NCBI GenBank assembly: GCA_963802275.1
Contig: CAWDIB010000004.1
Span: 496,001 to 560,000 of the forward strand
Length of the DNA: 64,000 nt
DNA from: CAZMZW01 sp963802275
GTDB lineage: Bacteria; Chloroflexota; Anaerolineae; Anaerolineales; Anaerolineaceae
Reading direction: 5' to 3'
A model generated the notes under the pieces. That model ran no database searches. It was given only the letters and a program-made list of their open reading frames with translations, and was not told the origin of the DNA. Shown piece after piece: positions 18,791 through 27,002 of this stretch. Position 1 is the first letter of the stretch; each line of letters begins with the position of its first letter. The translations under genes were made by a program, and so were the position numbers.

Positions 18791-19843
18791 TTATAGCTTC
18801 TTTGCAACCAGAGCGGTCAGATCAGCTGTGCGGCAGGAATAACCCCATTCGTTGTCATACCATGCCACCACTTTTACCAAATTGCCACCCATGACCATGT
18901 TGGATGGCAAATCCACAATTGAGGAACGGCTGTCACCCTTGAAATCCATTGAAGTCAGGGGATCTCCATATTCTCCGTGTGTCACTCCCAAAATGCCTTT
19001 TAGATATGAATTGGCGGCCTCTTCAAAAGCGGCATTCAACTCATCCTTGGTGGTTGGTTTTTCCACAATGACGCTAAAATCCACAATCGAAACGGTCGGG
19101 GTTGGCACGCGCAGGGAATAGCCATCAAATTTGCCCTTCAACTCTGGGATCACCAAAGCGAGAGCTTTAGCAGCACCAGTGGTGGTGGGAATGATATTCA
19201 GCCCAGCTGCGCGGGAACGGCGCATTTCCTTCTTATGCCCTTGATCCAAGATCACCTGGTCATTGGTATAGGAGTGTACAGTAACCATGACACCGCTGAC
19301 AATTCCAAATTTATCAAAAACAACCTTGGCTGCCGGAGCAAGACAGTTAGTGGTGCAAGACGCGTTGGACAGAACATGATGCTTGGCAGGATCATACTTG
19401 TCTGCGTTAACACCCAGTACCACAGTAATGTCTTCATTCTTGGCTGGTGCGGTGATGATAACTTTCTTTGCACCTCCCTTGACAATATGCACATTGGCCC
19501 CCGGTTTACCTTTTTCCGGATCACCCTTAGCATCTGTGAAGACACCGGTGGACTCAATCACAATATCCACTCCAAGCTGCTTCCACGGAAGCGCCCCAGG
19601 GTCTTTCTCAGCATATACTTTGATCGTCTTGCCGTTCACAATCAAATCATTGCCTTCCACTTTGATATCCGCTGCATATCTTCCATAATTTGAGTCATAC
19701 TTCAGCAAATGGGCATTGGTTTTCGTATCAAAGAGGTCATTGATGGCAACCACTTCGATCTCACCTTTGTGAAAATCGTCAATCGCCTTGAAAACCTGCC
19801 GGCCCACACGGCCAAACCCATTAATACCGACTTTTACTGTCAT
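18791..19843 (-). CDS. gap: Glyceraldehyde-3-phosphate dehydrogenase, type I
   Basis: 350 aa. The NAD-binding start is KVGINGFGRVGRQVFKA, the catalytic cysteine lies in SNASCTTNCLAPAAKV, and the C-terminal part contains WYDNEWGYSCR. It oxidises glyceraldehyde 3-phosphate to 1,3-bisphosphoglycerate, the substrate of the adjacent pgk product. GGAGG precedes the ATG at 19843. There is an Asp-rich region after the NAD fold, suggesting NAD rather than NADP preference, though this is weak evidence. Confidence 0.97.
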   Translation of the reverse strand: MTVKVGINGFGRVGRQVFKAIDDFHKGEIEVVAINDLFDTKTNAHLLKYDSNYGRYAADIKVEGNDLIVNGKTIKVYAEKDPGALPWKQLGVDIVIESTGVFTDAKGDPEKGKPGANVHIVKGGAKKVIITAPAKNEDITVVLGVNADKYDPAKHHVLSNASCTTNCLAPAAKVVFDKFGIVSGVMVTVHSYTNDQVILDQGHKKEMRRSRAAGLNIIPTTTGAAKALALVIPELKGKFDGYSLRVPTPTVSIVDFSVIVEKPTTKDELNAAFEEAANSYLKGILGVTHGEYGDPLTSMDFKGDSRSSIVDLPSNMVMGGNLVKVVAWYDNEWGYSCRTADLTALVAKKL

Positions 19844-19898
19844 TCTTTCCTCCAGAAAATAGATTATTCACAAAACCCAATTTTACTTTAAATTCCCA

Positions 19899-21242
19899 TT
19901 ATTTCACAGAGGTTCTACTCTGCAGCGGCCCGGTCCGTTCGTAAAAAAGATCCATGATCGCTTGTGCCAATTTCTTTGAATCATGGCGCCAGGGATTATC
20001 CTCATCTGCCAAATGAACGTGATAAACGGAATATTGCTCTTCCAGTTCCGCATCCGCCATCACCCACTCGGTGCCAGCCGGCATTTTTTTATCAAAGTCA
20101 TTATTGCACACGATCACATCCATATGTTGATCCTGCAGGTGTTTTTCGATGGCCTTGACATGATCCAGCACCTTGTAGCCGTCTGTTTCGCCTTTTTGGT
20201 TGGCAACATTGCAAATGTAAAATTTCAGGGCTTTACTCACCCGTAATGCATTGGCCAGTTCCGGCACCAGCAGGTTTGGCATAACACTGGTGTAAAGACT
20301 CCCCGGTCCAATAATAATCAGGTCTGCATTTAAAATGGCTTGCAGCGCAGGCGGATATGGTGAAGGGCTGTTGGGTTCCAACCACACCCTTTTAATGGTT
20401 CCTCCCATTTTCGCAATCCTGGATTCACCGACGACTTTTTCCTCTTTAATCTGTTCGGGCAACAAAACATCGGCAACCAATTTGACATCATGAAGCGTTG
20501 AGGGGAGTACCTTTCCTCTTACTGCCAGAACGACACCAGATTCCGCAACAGCATCTTCAAAAGAGCCGGTAATATCACTTAATGCGCTTATCAGCAAGTT
20601 GCCCAATGAATGACCATTAATACCAGCGCTCTTGCCAAAACGGTATTGAAACAACTGCGTAAGCAGATCCTCATCATCTGAAAGTGCTGCCAGGCAAGCA
20701 CGGATATCACCCGGAGGCAGAATACCCAGGCTTTTACGTAATTCACCCGAAGAACCCCCATCATCGGTAACCGTGACCAAAGCGGTGAGATTATGAGTAT
20801 GGTATTTGAGTCCACGTAAAAGAACTGACAGGCCCGTTCCACCTCCAATGGTGACAATTTTCGGCCCTTTCTCTTTAATTCGGTATGAGGAGATGGTATC
20901 CAAAATGGCCTCACCGGGTTTGACGAAAGGTTTGAGAAGCGAACGGTTCAACTCAATAATACCGAGGGTAATGAAGATTAAACCCAGGCACCCAAATATA
21001 AGCGCGCGCAGCGGCCGGTCAAAATTTCTCAATGATAAAAAGGATAGAAGTTGCGTCCAGAATGTGCTTTCAGTACTGCGATAAAAGTCAATCACCAGTA
21101 CCGCCACCCCAAAAGCCATCAAGGTAATCCCTATCAGAATCATCAACAACCAGCGCTTAATCCCAATGCCAGGTTTTAACCAACGGCGCAGGTTGGCCAG
21201 CAAGTGCTTCAGTTTGTTTTTTTGTTTACCTGAGGAATACAT
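19899..21242 (-). CDS. yvcK: YvcK/CofD-family gluconeogenesis factor with N-terminal membrane helices
   Basis: 447 aa. Two N-terminal transmembrane helices (about 30-52 and 80-105) precede a CofD-like Rossmann domain with VTIGGGTGLSVLLRGLK, VTVTDDGGSSGELR, PPGDIRACLAALS and GHSLGNLLISAL. YvcK proteins bind UDP-sugars (UDP-GlcNAc) and link central carbon flow with cell-wall synthesis. The membrane-anchored form is longer than the about 320-aa Bacillus version. It starts at ATG 21242, only 7 nt from an excellent promoter -10 box and without a ribosome site, so the mRNA is probably leaderless. It is divergent from the ROK kinase gene. Confidence 0.92.
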   Translation of the reverse strand: MYSSGKQKNKLKHLLANLRRWLKPGIGIKRWLLMILIGITLMAFGVAVLVIDFYRSTESTFWTQLLSFLSLRNFDRPLRALIFGCLGLIFITLGIIELNRSLLKPFVKPGEAILDTISSYRIKEKGPKIVTIGGGTGLSVLLRGLKYHTHNLTALVTVTDDGGSSGELRKSLGILPPGDIRACLAALSDDEDLLTQLFQYRFGKSAGINGHSLGNLLISALSDITGSFEDAVAESGVVLAVRGKVLPSTLHDVKLVADVLLPEQIKEEKVVGESRIAKMGGTIKRVWLEPNSPSPYPPALQAILNADLIIIGPGSLYTSVMPNLLVPELANALRVSKALKFYICNVANQKGETDGYKVLDHVKAIEKHLQDQHMDVIVCNNDFDKKMPAGTEWVMADAELEEQYSVYHVHLADEDNPWRHDSKKLAQAIMDLFYERTGPLQSRTSVK

Positions 21243-21249
21243 CGGCAGG

Positions 21250-21278
21250 ATAATAGCAGTCTTTTGTTAATCAGTCAA
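21250..21278 (-). promoter_or_regulatory. Promoter of yvcK, leaderless configuration
   Basis: TTGACT (21278-21273), 17 bp, TATTAT (21255-21250), then 7 nt to the ATG at 21242. Transcription would start at or next to the start codon. Confidence 0.7.
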
Positions 21279-21293
21279 CGAACCGAAAACCAT

Positions 21294-21299
21294 TATAAT
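21294..21299 (+). promoter_or_regulatory. -10 box of the ROK kinase gene, leaderless configuration
   Basis: TATAAT followed by 7 nt and the ATG at 21307. No convincing -35 element and no Shine-Dalgarno sequence. Confidence 0.5.
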
Positions 21300-21306
21300 T
21301 TCATAT

Positions 21307-22239
21307 ATGAATCATGCAATTTGTCTGGATGTGGGCGGTACGAATATACGCGGGGCATTATTTCAAGGCCAAGAAATTGAGCCGATCAACCTTCAGAAGA
21401 TCCCCACGCAGCAGAATGGGCAGAATGTGGAGGAAAGGATATGCAATTTAGTCAGCAGCATTTGGCCAAAGAACGGGAAAGTAGATGGAATTGCCTTAGC
21501 TGCGCCTGGCTTTGTTGATTCGGAAAACGGCATGGTAATCCGGGCAGTGAATATTCCCGGCTGGGAATATTTACCACTAAAAAATATTTTGGAAGAGAAA
21601 TTTAACCACCCGGTTTTTATCGAGAATGACGCCCGACTGGCCGCCCTGGGCGAATACAAGTTTGGAGCTGGCATCGGGCATCATGACCTCATCTATCTAA
21701 CCGTCAGCACCGGTATCGGGGGCGGTGTGATCATCAAGGACCGCCTTTTGACCGGTTCACGCGGAATGGCAACGGAAATCGGGCACACCACCATACTTCC
21801 CGATGGTCCACTTTGCAGCTGCGGTCAGAGAGGTCATTTAGAGGCGATTTCCTCCGGTACAGCCATCGCGCGATTTGTTCAAGACCAAATTAAAAAGGGA
21901 AAGAAGTCCACCCTTGCCGGTAATAATAATTTTTCCAGCAAGGAAGTGGCGCAAGCTGCAATGGCTGGTGATGAAGTATGCCAATCTGCTTTCCATCAAG
22001 CAGGCACTTACCTGGGAAAATCCATTGCCAACCTGCTGCATATTTTTAATCCATCTTGCCTGATATTTGGCGGCGGAGTCAGCTTAAGCGGTGATTTATT
22101 GTTTGATCCAATGCGCAAGGAGTTGGAAAGAACAATCATCAGCAATGAATACCTCAAGAACCTTTCCATTGCTGTAGCCAAGCTGGGCGACAATGCCGGT
22201 TTGATTGGCGGATTGGTACTTGTTGAAAGTAAGAGATAA
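21307..22239 (+). CDS. ROK-family sugar kinase (probable glucokinase)
   Basis: 310 aa. N-terminal phosphate loop ICLDVGGTNIRGALF, sugar-binding ENDARLAALGE (E-N-D) and VSTGIGGGVI, and the ROK zinc region GHTTILPDGPLCSCGQRGHLEA. In that zinc motif (C-x-C-G-x-x-G-C-x-E) the third Cys is His here. The preceding His of GHT and the two Cys remain, so zinc could still be bound. ROK kinases phosphorylate glucose or related hexoses using ATP. Without biochemical data, N-acetylglucosamine or mannose remain possible. No operator-binding HTH is attached, so this is an enzyme, not a repressor. The next gene follows after 7 bp. Confidence 0.88.
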   Translation: MNHAICLDVGGTNIRGALFQGQEIEPINLQKIPTQQNGQNVEERICNLVSSIWPKNGKVDGIALAAPGFVDSENGMVIRAVNIPGWEYLPLKNILEEKFNHPVFIENDARLAALGEYKFGAGIGHHDLIYLTVSTGIGGGVIIKDRLLTGSRGMATEIGHTTILPDGPLCSCGQRGHLEAISSGTAIARFVQDQIKKGKKSTLAGNNNFSSKEVAQAAMAGDEVCQSAFHQAGTYLGKSIANLLHIFNPSCLIFGGGVSLSGDLLFDPMRKELERTIISNEYLKNLSIAVAKLGDNAGLIGGLVLVESKR

Positions 22240-22246
22240 TTTTTTT

Positions 22247-23794
22247 ATGCTACCTGATTTTCGCGTCCGTCAAAGAGATTACCTGCTGGAAGTAACCCGT
22301 GCCCTCACACAGGAGCTGGATCTTGATTCTTTGCTGGAACGCATCCTTCGATTCTCTATTGAATTGCTGGCAGGACAAGCGGGATTAATCGTATTGAGAT
22401 GTGATGGCGGCGGATGGGAAATAAGGGTTTCACAGGGCATCGCACCAACCTATCTTAAACAATTGAACCCATTACTGAATGCCATCCCGGATAATGAAGA
22501 CCCCCAGCAATTTGAAATCCCTGAAATCAACCGCATGCTGGGTGAATTGGCTTTTGCTGCAAGCCTGCACCTGTTAAGCGGGGTTGGTTTGCCTTTGGTG
22601 GTGCAACAGAGAGTTCTGGGGGTGATATTCATTTTCCGCGGGTATTCCGGACTTTTTTCCAATAACGACCGGGGTTTGCTTGGGTATTTTGCCACCCAGG
22701 CCGCCATTGCTGTGCAAAATGCCCAGCTATATACCAAAGTAACCTTAAGCAAACAACATCTGGACGGCATCCTGGATTCAGCCGCAGACGGCATTTTAAT
22801 ACTGAATTCCTTTCAGATCATTGAACGCTGCAATTCGGCATTCTCGCGGATGATCGCAAAACCTTCCGAAAACATCATCGGCGAACGCCATGATGAAGTG
22901 GTTAATTTGGATAAATTAGCCTTGAACACCTCCCTGGAAAATGCCATCGCCGGCGGCTGGCCACTCACACCTTCTGCACAGTTATATGTTGAAGGTGATC
23001 TGAAACGGGACAACCTGGCTGCCATCCCCGTCGGGATCACTTATGCACCCCTTCTCTCAGAAAGTGGGAAATTAATCAATATCATTGCCACCTTTCGCGA
23101 TATCAGCCGTTTTCGAAAAGCGGAGGAATTACAAAGCACATTCATATCCGTCATCAGCCATGAACTTAAAACGCCGGTTGCCCTGATCAAGGGTTACGTC
23201 AGCACACTGCGCCGCGAAGATGCCCATTGGGATAAGAAAATCGTTGAAGAGAGTCTGCAGGTCATTGAAGATGAAGCTGACAGGTTGAATATCCTGATCG
23301 AAAACCTGTTGGACGCCACCCGTCTTCAGGCAGGTGGAATGACTTTGAAAAAAACCGAACTTTCCTTCCCTGCCATCGCCCAACGGCTGGCAACCAGATT
23401 TCAAACCCAGACCGATCAGCATGCCATCATTACCCGTTTTCCTCAGGATTTTCCCATCGTGATCGGAGATGAAACCAGGATCGAACAAGTTCTTTCCAAT
23501 CTGATCGGCAATGCAATCAAATATTCAAATTCGGGTGAAATTCTGATTAATGGGCAAATTCGTGCCAACATGGTCATCATTTGTGTCAGTGACCATGGAC
23601 CGGGAATTGCCCCGCAGGATATGCCATATATTTTTGACCGTTTTTATCGCTCCCCTGATGCCGTCCGTGAAAAAAAGGGTGCCGGCTTGGGCTTATACCT
23701 TTCGCGGTCAATCGTTGAAGCCCACGATGGAAAAATATGGGTGGAGAATAAACAAAAAGAGGGAACTAGAATTTGTTTCTCTTTGCCGCGCTAG
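22247..23794 (+). CDS. GAF-PAS sensor histidine kinase (orphan)
   Basis: About 515 aa from ATG 22247; a longer frame from 22205 would overlap the ROK gene. Predicted order: GAF domain (about 15-165), PAS (about 180-300, starting ILDSAADGILILNS), HisKA with FISVISHELKTPVALIKGY (phospho-accepting His in SHELKTP), HATPase_c with NLIGNAIKYS (N box), SDHGPGIAPQD (G1) and GAGLGLYLSRSI (G2). No transmembrane helix is obvious, so it is cytoplasmic and senses an internal signal. No response regulator is adjacent, so its partner is elsewhere. Confidence 0.92.
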   Translation: MLPDFRVRQRDYLLEVTRALTQELDLDSLLERILRFSIELLAGQAGLIVLRCDGGGWEIRVSQGIAPTYLKQLNPLLNAIPDNEDPQQFEIPEINRMLGELAFAASLHLLSGVGLPLVVQQRVLGVIFIFRGYSGLFSNNDRGLLGYFATQAAIAVQNAQLYTKVTLSKQHLDGILDSAADGILILNSFQIIERCNSAFSRMIAKPSENIIGERHDEVVNLDKLALNTSLENAIAGGWPLTPSAQLYVEGDLKRDNLAAIPVGITYAPLLSESGKLINIIATFRDISRFRKAEELQSTFISVISHELKTPVALIKGYVSTLRREDAHWDKKIVEESLQVIEDEADRLNILIENLLDATRLQAGGMTLKKTELSFPAIAQRLATRFQTQTDQHAIITRFPQDFPIVIGDETRIEQVLSNLIGNAIKYSNSGEILINGQIRANMVIICVSDHGPGIAPQDMPYIFDRFYRSPDAVREKKGAGLGLYLSRSIVEAHDGKIWVENKQKEGTRICFSLPR

Positions 23795-23825
23795 TATAAC
23801 TATGCGCAATTCCATAAAGGGGGGA

Positions 23826-23834
23826 TGGTATAAT
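23826..23834 (+). promoter_or_regulatory. Extended -10 promoter before the CpXC gene
   Basis: TGGTATAAT is an exact extended -10 (TGnTATAAT). It is 29 bp before the ATG at 23864, with AAGG as ribosome site. No good -35, which extended -10 promoters tolerate. Confidence 0.5.
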
Positions 23835-23863
23835 GGCTGACATTATTTTTTCAGAAGGTATTC

Positions 23864-25213
23864 ATGGCAAAAACCCAAACAACGTGTCCGCGCTGCCACC
23901 AACCAGTGGTTGCAGATGTGGAGCAAATATTTGATCTGCACTCCGACCCGACAGCCAAGCAGAAACTGTTAAGCAATGTGGTCAATATGATTCACTGCCC
24001 ATCCTGCGGTTTTCAGGGAATGATAGCCACACCTCTCGTCTATCATGACCCGGAAAAGGAACTGCTGTTTACTTATTTTCCACAGGAGTTGAACATTCCA
24101 GTCACCGAGCAGGAAAAACAAATAGGTCCGCTGATCAATCGGGTGTTGAATTCCCTGCCAAACGAGCTGAAAAAAGCGTACCTGTTTCAACCACAATCGA
24201 TGCTGACCTATCAAACCTTGATCGAAAAGATATTGGAGAAAGACGGCATCACCAAAGAGATGCTTGAAAACCAGCAAAAGAGACTGAATTTATTGCAAAG
24301 GATCTTGTCTGCGCCGAGTAGTGATCGATTAAATATAATCAAACAGGAAGAAGATTTAATCGACACCGCTTTTTTCAGCCTTTTTTCCAGGATTCTTCAA
24401 AGTACAGTTGAACAAAGGGATGAAAAATCAAGCAAGGAATTATTGGAAATCCAGGAGCTGCTCTTTAAAAATACCAAGGTTGGCAAAGAAGTTTACACTC
24501 AGGCCAAAGAAACTGAAGCTGCCATCAAGTCACTGCAGGAAGCAGGGAAAGATGGCCTCACCAGGGAAAAATTACTTGAGTTGGTCATTCATTCACCCAA
24601 TGATACTCAATTGGCCATCCTGGTTGGACTTGCCCGGTCAGGAATGGATTACACCTTCTTCCAACTGCTAACTGAAAAAATCGAGGCTGCCAATGTTGCG
24701 GAAAAACAGCAATTGACAAGTCTGAGAGAAAAATTACTCAGCCTGACCAATGAAATTGACAAAAAGATCCAGGCAGAATATCAACAGGCAAAAAAATTAC
24801 TGGATACCATCCTTGCCTCGACCAATATTGCTGAAAGCGCAGAAAAAAACATTTCCGCAATTGATGATCTCTTTATCCAGGTGCTGGAAAACGAACTGGC
24901 GCTTGCACGCAAGAATGCCAATCTTGAACGGATATCCAAACTGGAACAGGTCATGATCATAGTGGAAAAGGCCAATGAACCACCCGCTGAGATCAAACTC
25001 ATTCAAGAGCTATTGAGCACGCAAAGTGAAGATGAATTGCAGGAAAAACTGCGAGAGCATAGTGATGAAATTACTTCTGAATTTGCAGAGATTATCAATA
25101 CATTCATCTCGCAACCAGATAGCAAAAAGCAGGATGCAAACCTGGTGGAAAAATTAAAAACACTCTATCGAGCAGTGTTGCGATTCTCTATGCAAAAGAA
25201 TTTGAAGGATTAA
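23864..25213 (+). CDS. CpXC-domain zinc protein with long helical tail
   Basis: 449 aa. The N-terminus has two CPxC knuckles, CPRCHQPV (residues about 7-10) and HCPSCGFQG, spaced about 40 residues apart, followed by PLVYHDPEKELLFTYFP: the CpXC domain. The remaining 350 residues are helical and charged (Glu/Lys/Gln/Leu-rich) with coiled-coil character (LLSLTNEIDKKIQAEYQQAKKLL). The family is common in Chloroflexi and Firmicutes, with unknown function. It has its own extended -10 promoter and ends at a hairpin shared with the convergent FHA regulator gene. Confidence 0.8.
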   Translation: MAKTQTTCPRCHQPVVADVEQIFDLHSDPTAKQKLLSNVVNMIHCPSCGFQGMIATPLVYHDPEKELLFTYFPQELNIPVTEQEKQIGPLINRVLNSLPNELKKAYLFQPQSMLTYQTLIEKILEKDGITKEMLENQQKRLNLLQRILSAPSSDRLNIIKQEEDLIDTAFFSLFSRILQSTVEQRDEKSSKELLEIQELLFKNTKVGKEVYTQAKETEAAIKSLQEAGKDGLTREKLLELVIHSPNDTQLAILVGLARSGMDYTFFQLLTEKIEAANVAEKQQLTSLREKLLSLTNEIDKKIQAEYQQAKKLLDTILASTNIAESAEKNISAIDDLFIQVLENELALARKNANLERISKLEQVMIIVEKANEPPAEIKLIQELLSTQSEDELQEKLREHSDEITSEFAEIINTFISQPDSKKQDANLVEKLKTLYRAVLRFSMQKNLKD

Positions 25214-25231
25214 ACCAAATAATCCAATAGC

Positions 25232-25260
25232 AAAAAAGAGCAGATCACCTGCTCTTTTTT
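25232..25260. terminator. Bidirectional terminator whose arm is coding
   Basis: AAAAAAGAGCAG (25232-25243) pairs perfectly with CTGCTCTTTTTT (25249-25260), loop of 5 nt. It terminates the CpXC gene on the plus strand. On the minus strand it encodes the last codons (EKKSR) of the FHA regulator, whose stop codon (25247-25245) lies in the loop. Confidence 0.75.
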
Positions 25261-25919
25261 TCAATGTATTCCGGATTATCCAACCGGATGCCATGCCCAC
25301 GAATGGTGACCAAATAAATGTGATCGCCATCATAGTCCAGCAACTTATCTCTTAGTCGCCTGACGAGTGCATCCAGGGCCTGTTCGGTAATACCCTGCCC
25401 AGCTGATTCGCCCCATACCTCTTGAATGACCTTATCCCGGGAGACGACTTCACCTGCCCTCTCGTACAAACATTGAAGCAATCGAAACTGCTGCACTGAG
25501 AAAGCGGGCAGGACTTCCTTTTCCAATACCCACACCCTCCTCGCCTTGGTATCGATCAATAATCTTCCACATGTCTTCTTAGCCTTTGACAGAGGCAATG
25601 TGGATTCAGAGCTGATAAAGAGAAAATTTTGGGCAAGAGCAATCTTTATTTGATCCCCATCTTTTAATTTACATAGACCGACTGCTTTTTTTCCATTTAC
25701 AAATGTTCCATTTTTACTTTCCAAATCTTTAAGGGAAACGCCGCTATTGTCAGATGGAATAATCCTTATGTGAAAGCGTGAAACCTGCCGGTCTGGAATT
25801 TGAATATCACAATCCCTGTCCCTTCCGATGGTCATTTCCCGAGTCACTGCCCATTTCTGTCCATGCAATAATCCAGACTGGGCAATTAAAAATGGCAGAT
25901 CCCGTGTTCTTTTTTTCAA
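25245..25919 (-). CDS. FHA domain-OmpR-type winged-helix regulator
   Basis: About 224 aa. An N-terminal FHA domain (WAVTREMTIGRDRDCDIQIPD, SRFHIRI, DLESKNGTFVNGKK) binds phosphothreonine. A C-terminal Trans_reg_C winged helix (FSVQQFRLLQCLYERAGEVVSRDKVI ending YLVTIRGHGIRL) binds DNA. There is no receiver domain. TTG 25919 is preferred: a TATACT box (25962-25957) lies between it and the ATG at 26033, which is inside the divergent kinase gene. The adjacent Ser/Thr kinase is the obvious candidate to phosphorylate it or a protein it binds. Confidence 0.85.
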   Translation of the reverse strand: MKKRTRDLPFLIAQSGLLHGQKWAVTREMTIGRDRDCDIQIPDRQVSRFHIRIIPSDNSGVSLKDLESKNGTFVNGKKAVGLCKLKDGDQIKIALAQNFLFISSESTLPLSKAKKTCGRLLIDTKARRVWVLEKEVLPAFSVQQFRLLQCLYERAGEVVSRDKVIQEVWGESAGQGITEQALDALVRRLRDKLLDYDGDHIYLVTIRGHGIRLDNPEYIEKKSR

Positions 25920-26013
25920 TGTCGTTTCTCGTCTGGAATATAAATCTATCTTCCAAAGTATAATAATAGCAGAATTTAATTTGGGTGAGTTATTTTTATT
26001 CTGCAGGTAAGCC

Positions 26014-27000
26014 ATGCCAACCCCCCTTTCCAAAGACGAAATCTTACATAGGCGTTATCGAATATCAAAAATCATTGGCCAAGGTGGAATGGGATGCATT
26101 TACCTCGCTGATGATAACCGCCTTAAAGGCCGGAATTGCGCCATCAAGGAAGTGGAATATGACCGTTCTTTGGGTGAGTCATTAATTAGGGAGTCAAGGG
26201 AACAATTCCTTAAAGAAGCAACCATCCTGGCGAAATTGGACCATCCAAATCTTCCTAAAGTTTCCGATTTCTTTTCACAAAAGTCGCGGGATTATCTGGT
26301 GATGGATTACATTCCCGGTGATGACCTGCGCACACTGATTGCAACTGCCAAACAAAATAAGAAATTTTTAAAAATCAGGGATGTTTTAAGCTGGGCAAAA
26401 CAACTCGGAGATGCACTCGTTTACCTTCACAACCAGGATCCAGCGGTACTCCACAGGGATATCAAACCCAGTAACCTAAAAATCACTCCGAATGGTGTGA
26501 TTAAATTGGTGGATTTTGGACTAGTTAAATTATTAGCACCGGGTGAAGGGACCATCACCATCATCCAGGGACAGGGTACTGCTTATTACACCCCTCTGGA
26601 GCAATATGGGGGCGACAGTACCCATACTGATATTCGCAGTGATGTTTATGCTTTCGGTGCCACACTCTATCATCTATTGACCAATAAACCACCGATGGAT
26701 GCGCGTGAACGGTTCCTGCATCCCGAAAATGATGTCCTGGCAAATCAGATCAATAAAAACATCCCTTTGCGTGTAAGCAAAGCCCTTCAAAAAGCCATGG
26801 GGATCCATCCCGATCAAAGACCGCCGAGCGTCAGAGCATTTCTGGCCTTGCTTTTAGGAAATGAGGTGTTTGAAGAAGATTTTCAAACAAATCTCTTTTC
26901 AAGCATTTTCTATCAGTTAAAAAAACCATTTGAAAAAAGATTATTGTGGATTGCCATCAGTCTTTCGATTATTACTTTTGTGTTAATGAACCTTAAGTAA
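26014..27000 (+). CDS. Membrane-anchored Hanks-type Ser/Thr protein kinase
   Basis: 328 aa. The kinase core is complete: glycine loop IIGQGGMGCIYLADD, VAIK-like NCAIKEVEYD, catalytic LHRDIKPSNLKI, DFG in LVDFGLVKLL, and activation segment GTAYYTPLEQYGG with DIRSDVYAFGATLYHLLT. A single C-terminal transmembrane helix (about 305-325) ends the protein, leaving only three residues outside, so it has no external sensor domain. It is divergent from and 94 bp away from the FHA winged-helix regulator, which suggests a signalling pair. AGGT serves as ribosome site. Confidence 0.92.
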   Translation: MPTPLSKDEILHRRYRISKIIGQGGMGCIYLADDNRLKGRNCAIKEVEYDRSLGESLIRESREQFLKEATILAKLDHPNLPKVSDFFSQKSRDYLVMDYIPGDDLRTLIATAKQNKKFLKIRDVLSWAKQLGDALVYLHNQDPAVLHRDIKPSNLKITPNGVIKLVDFGLVKLLAPGEGTITIIQGQGTAYYTPLEQYGGDSTHTDIRSDVYAFGATLYHLLTNKPPMDARERFLHPENDVLANQINKNIPLRVSKALQKAMGIHPDQRPPSVRAFLALLLGNEVFEEDFQTNLFSSIFYQLKKPFEKRLLWIAISLSIITFVLMNLK

Positions 27001-27002
27001 TG

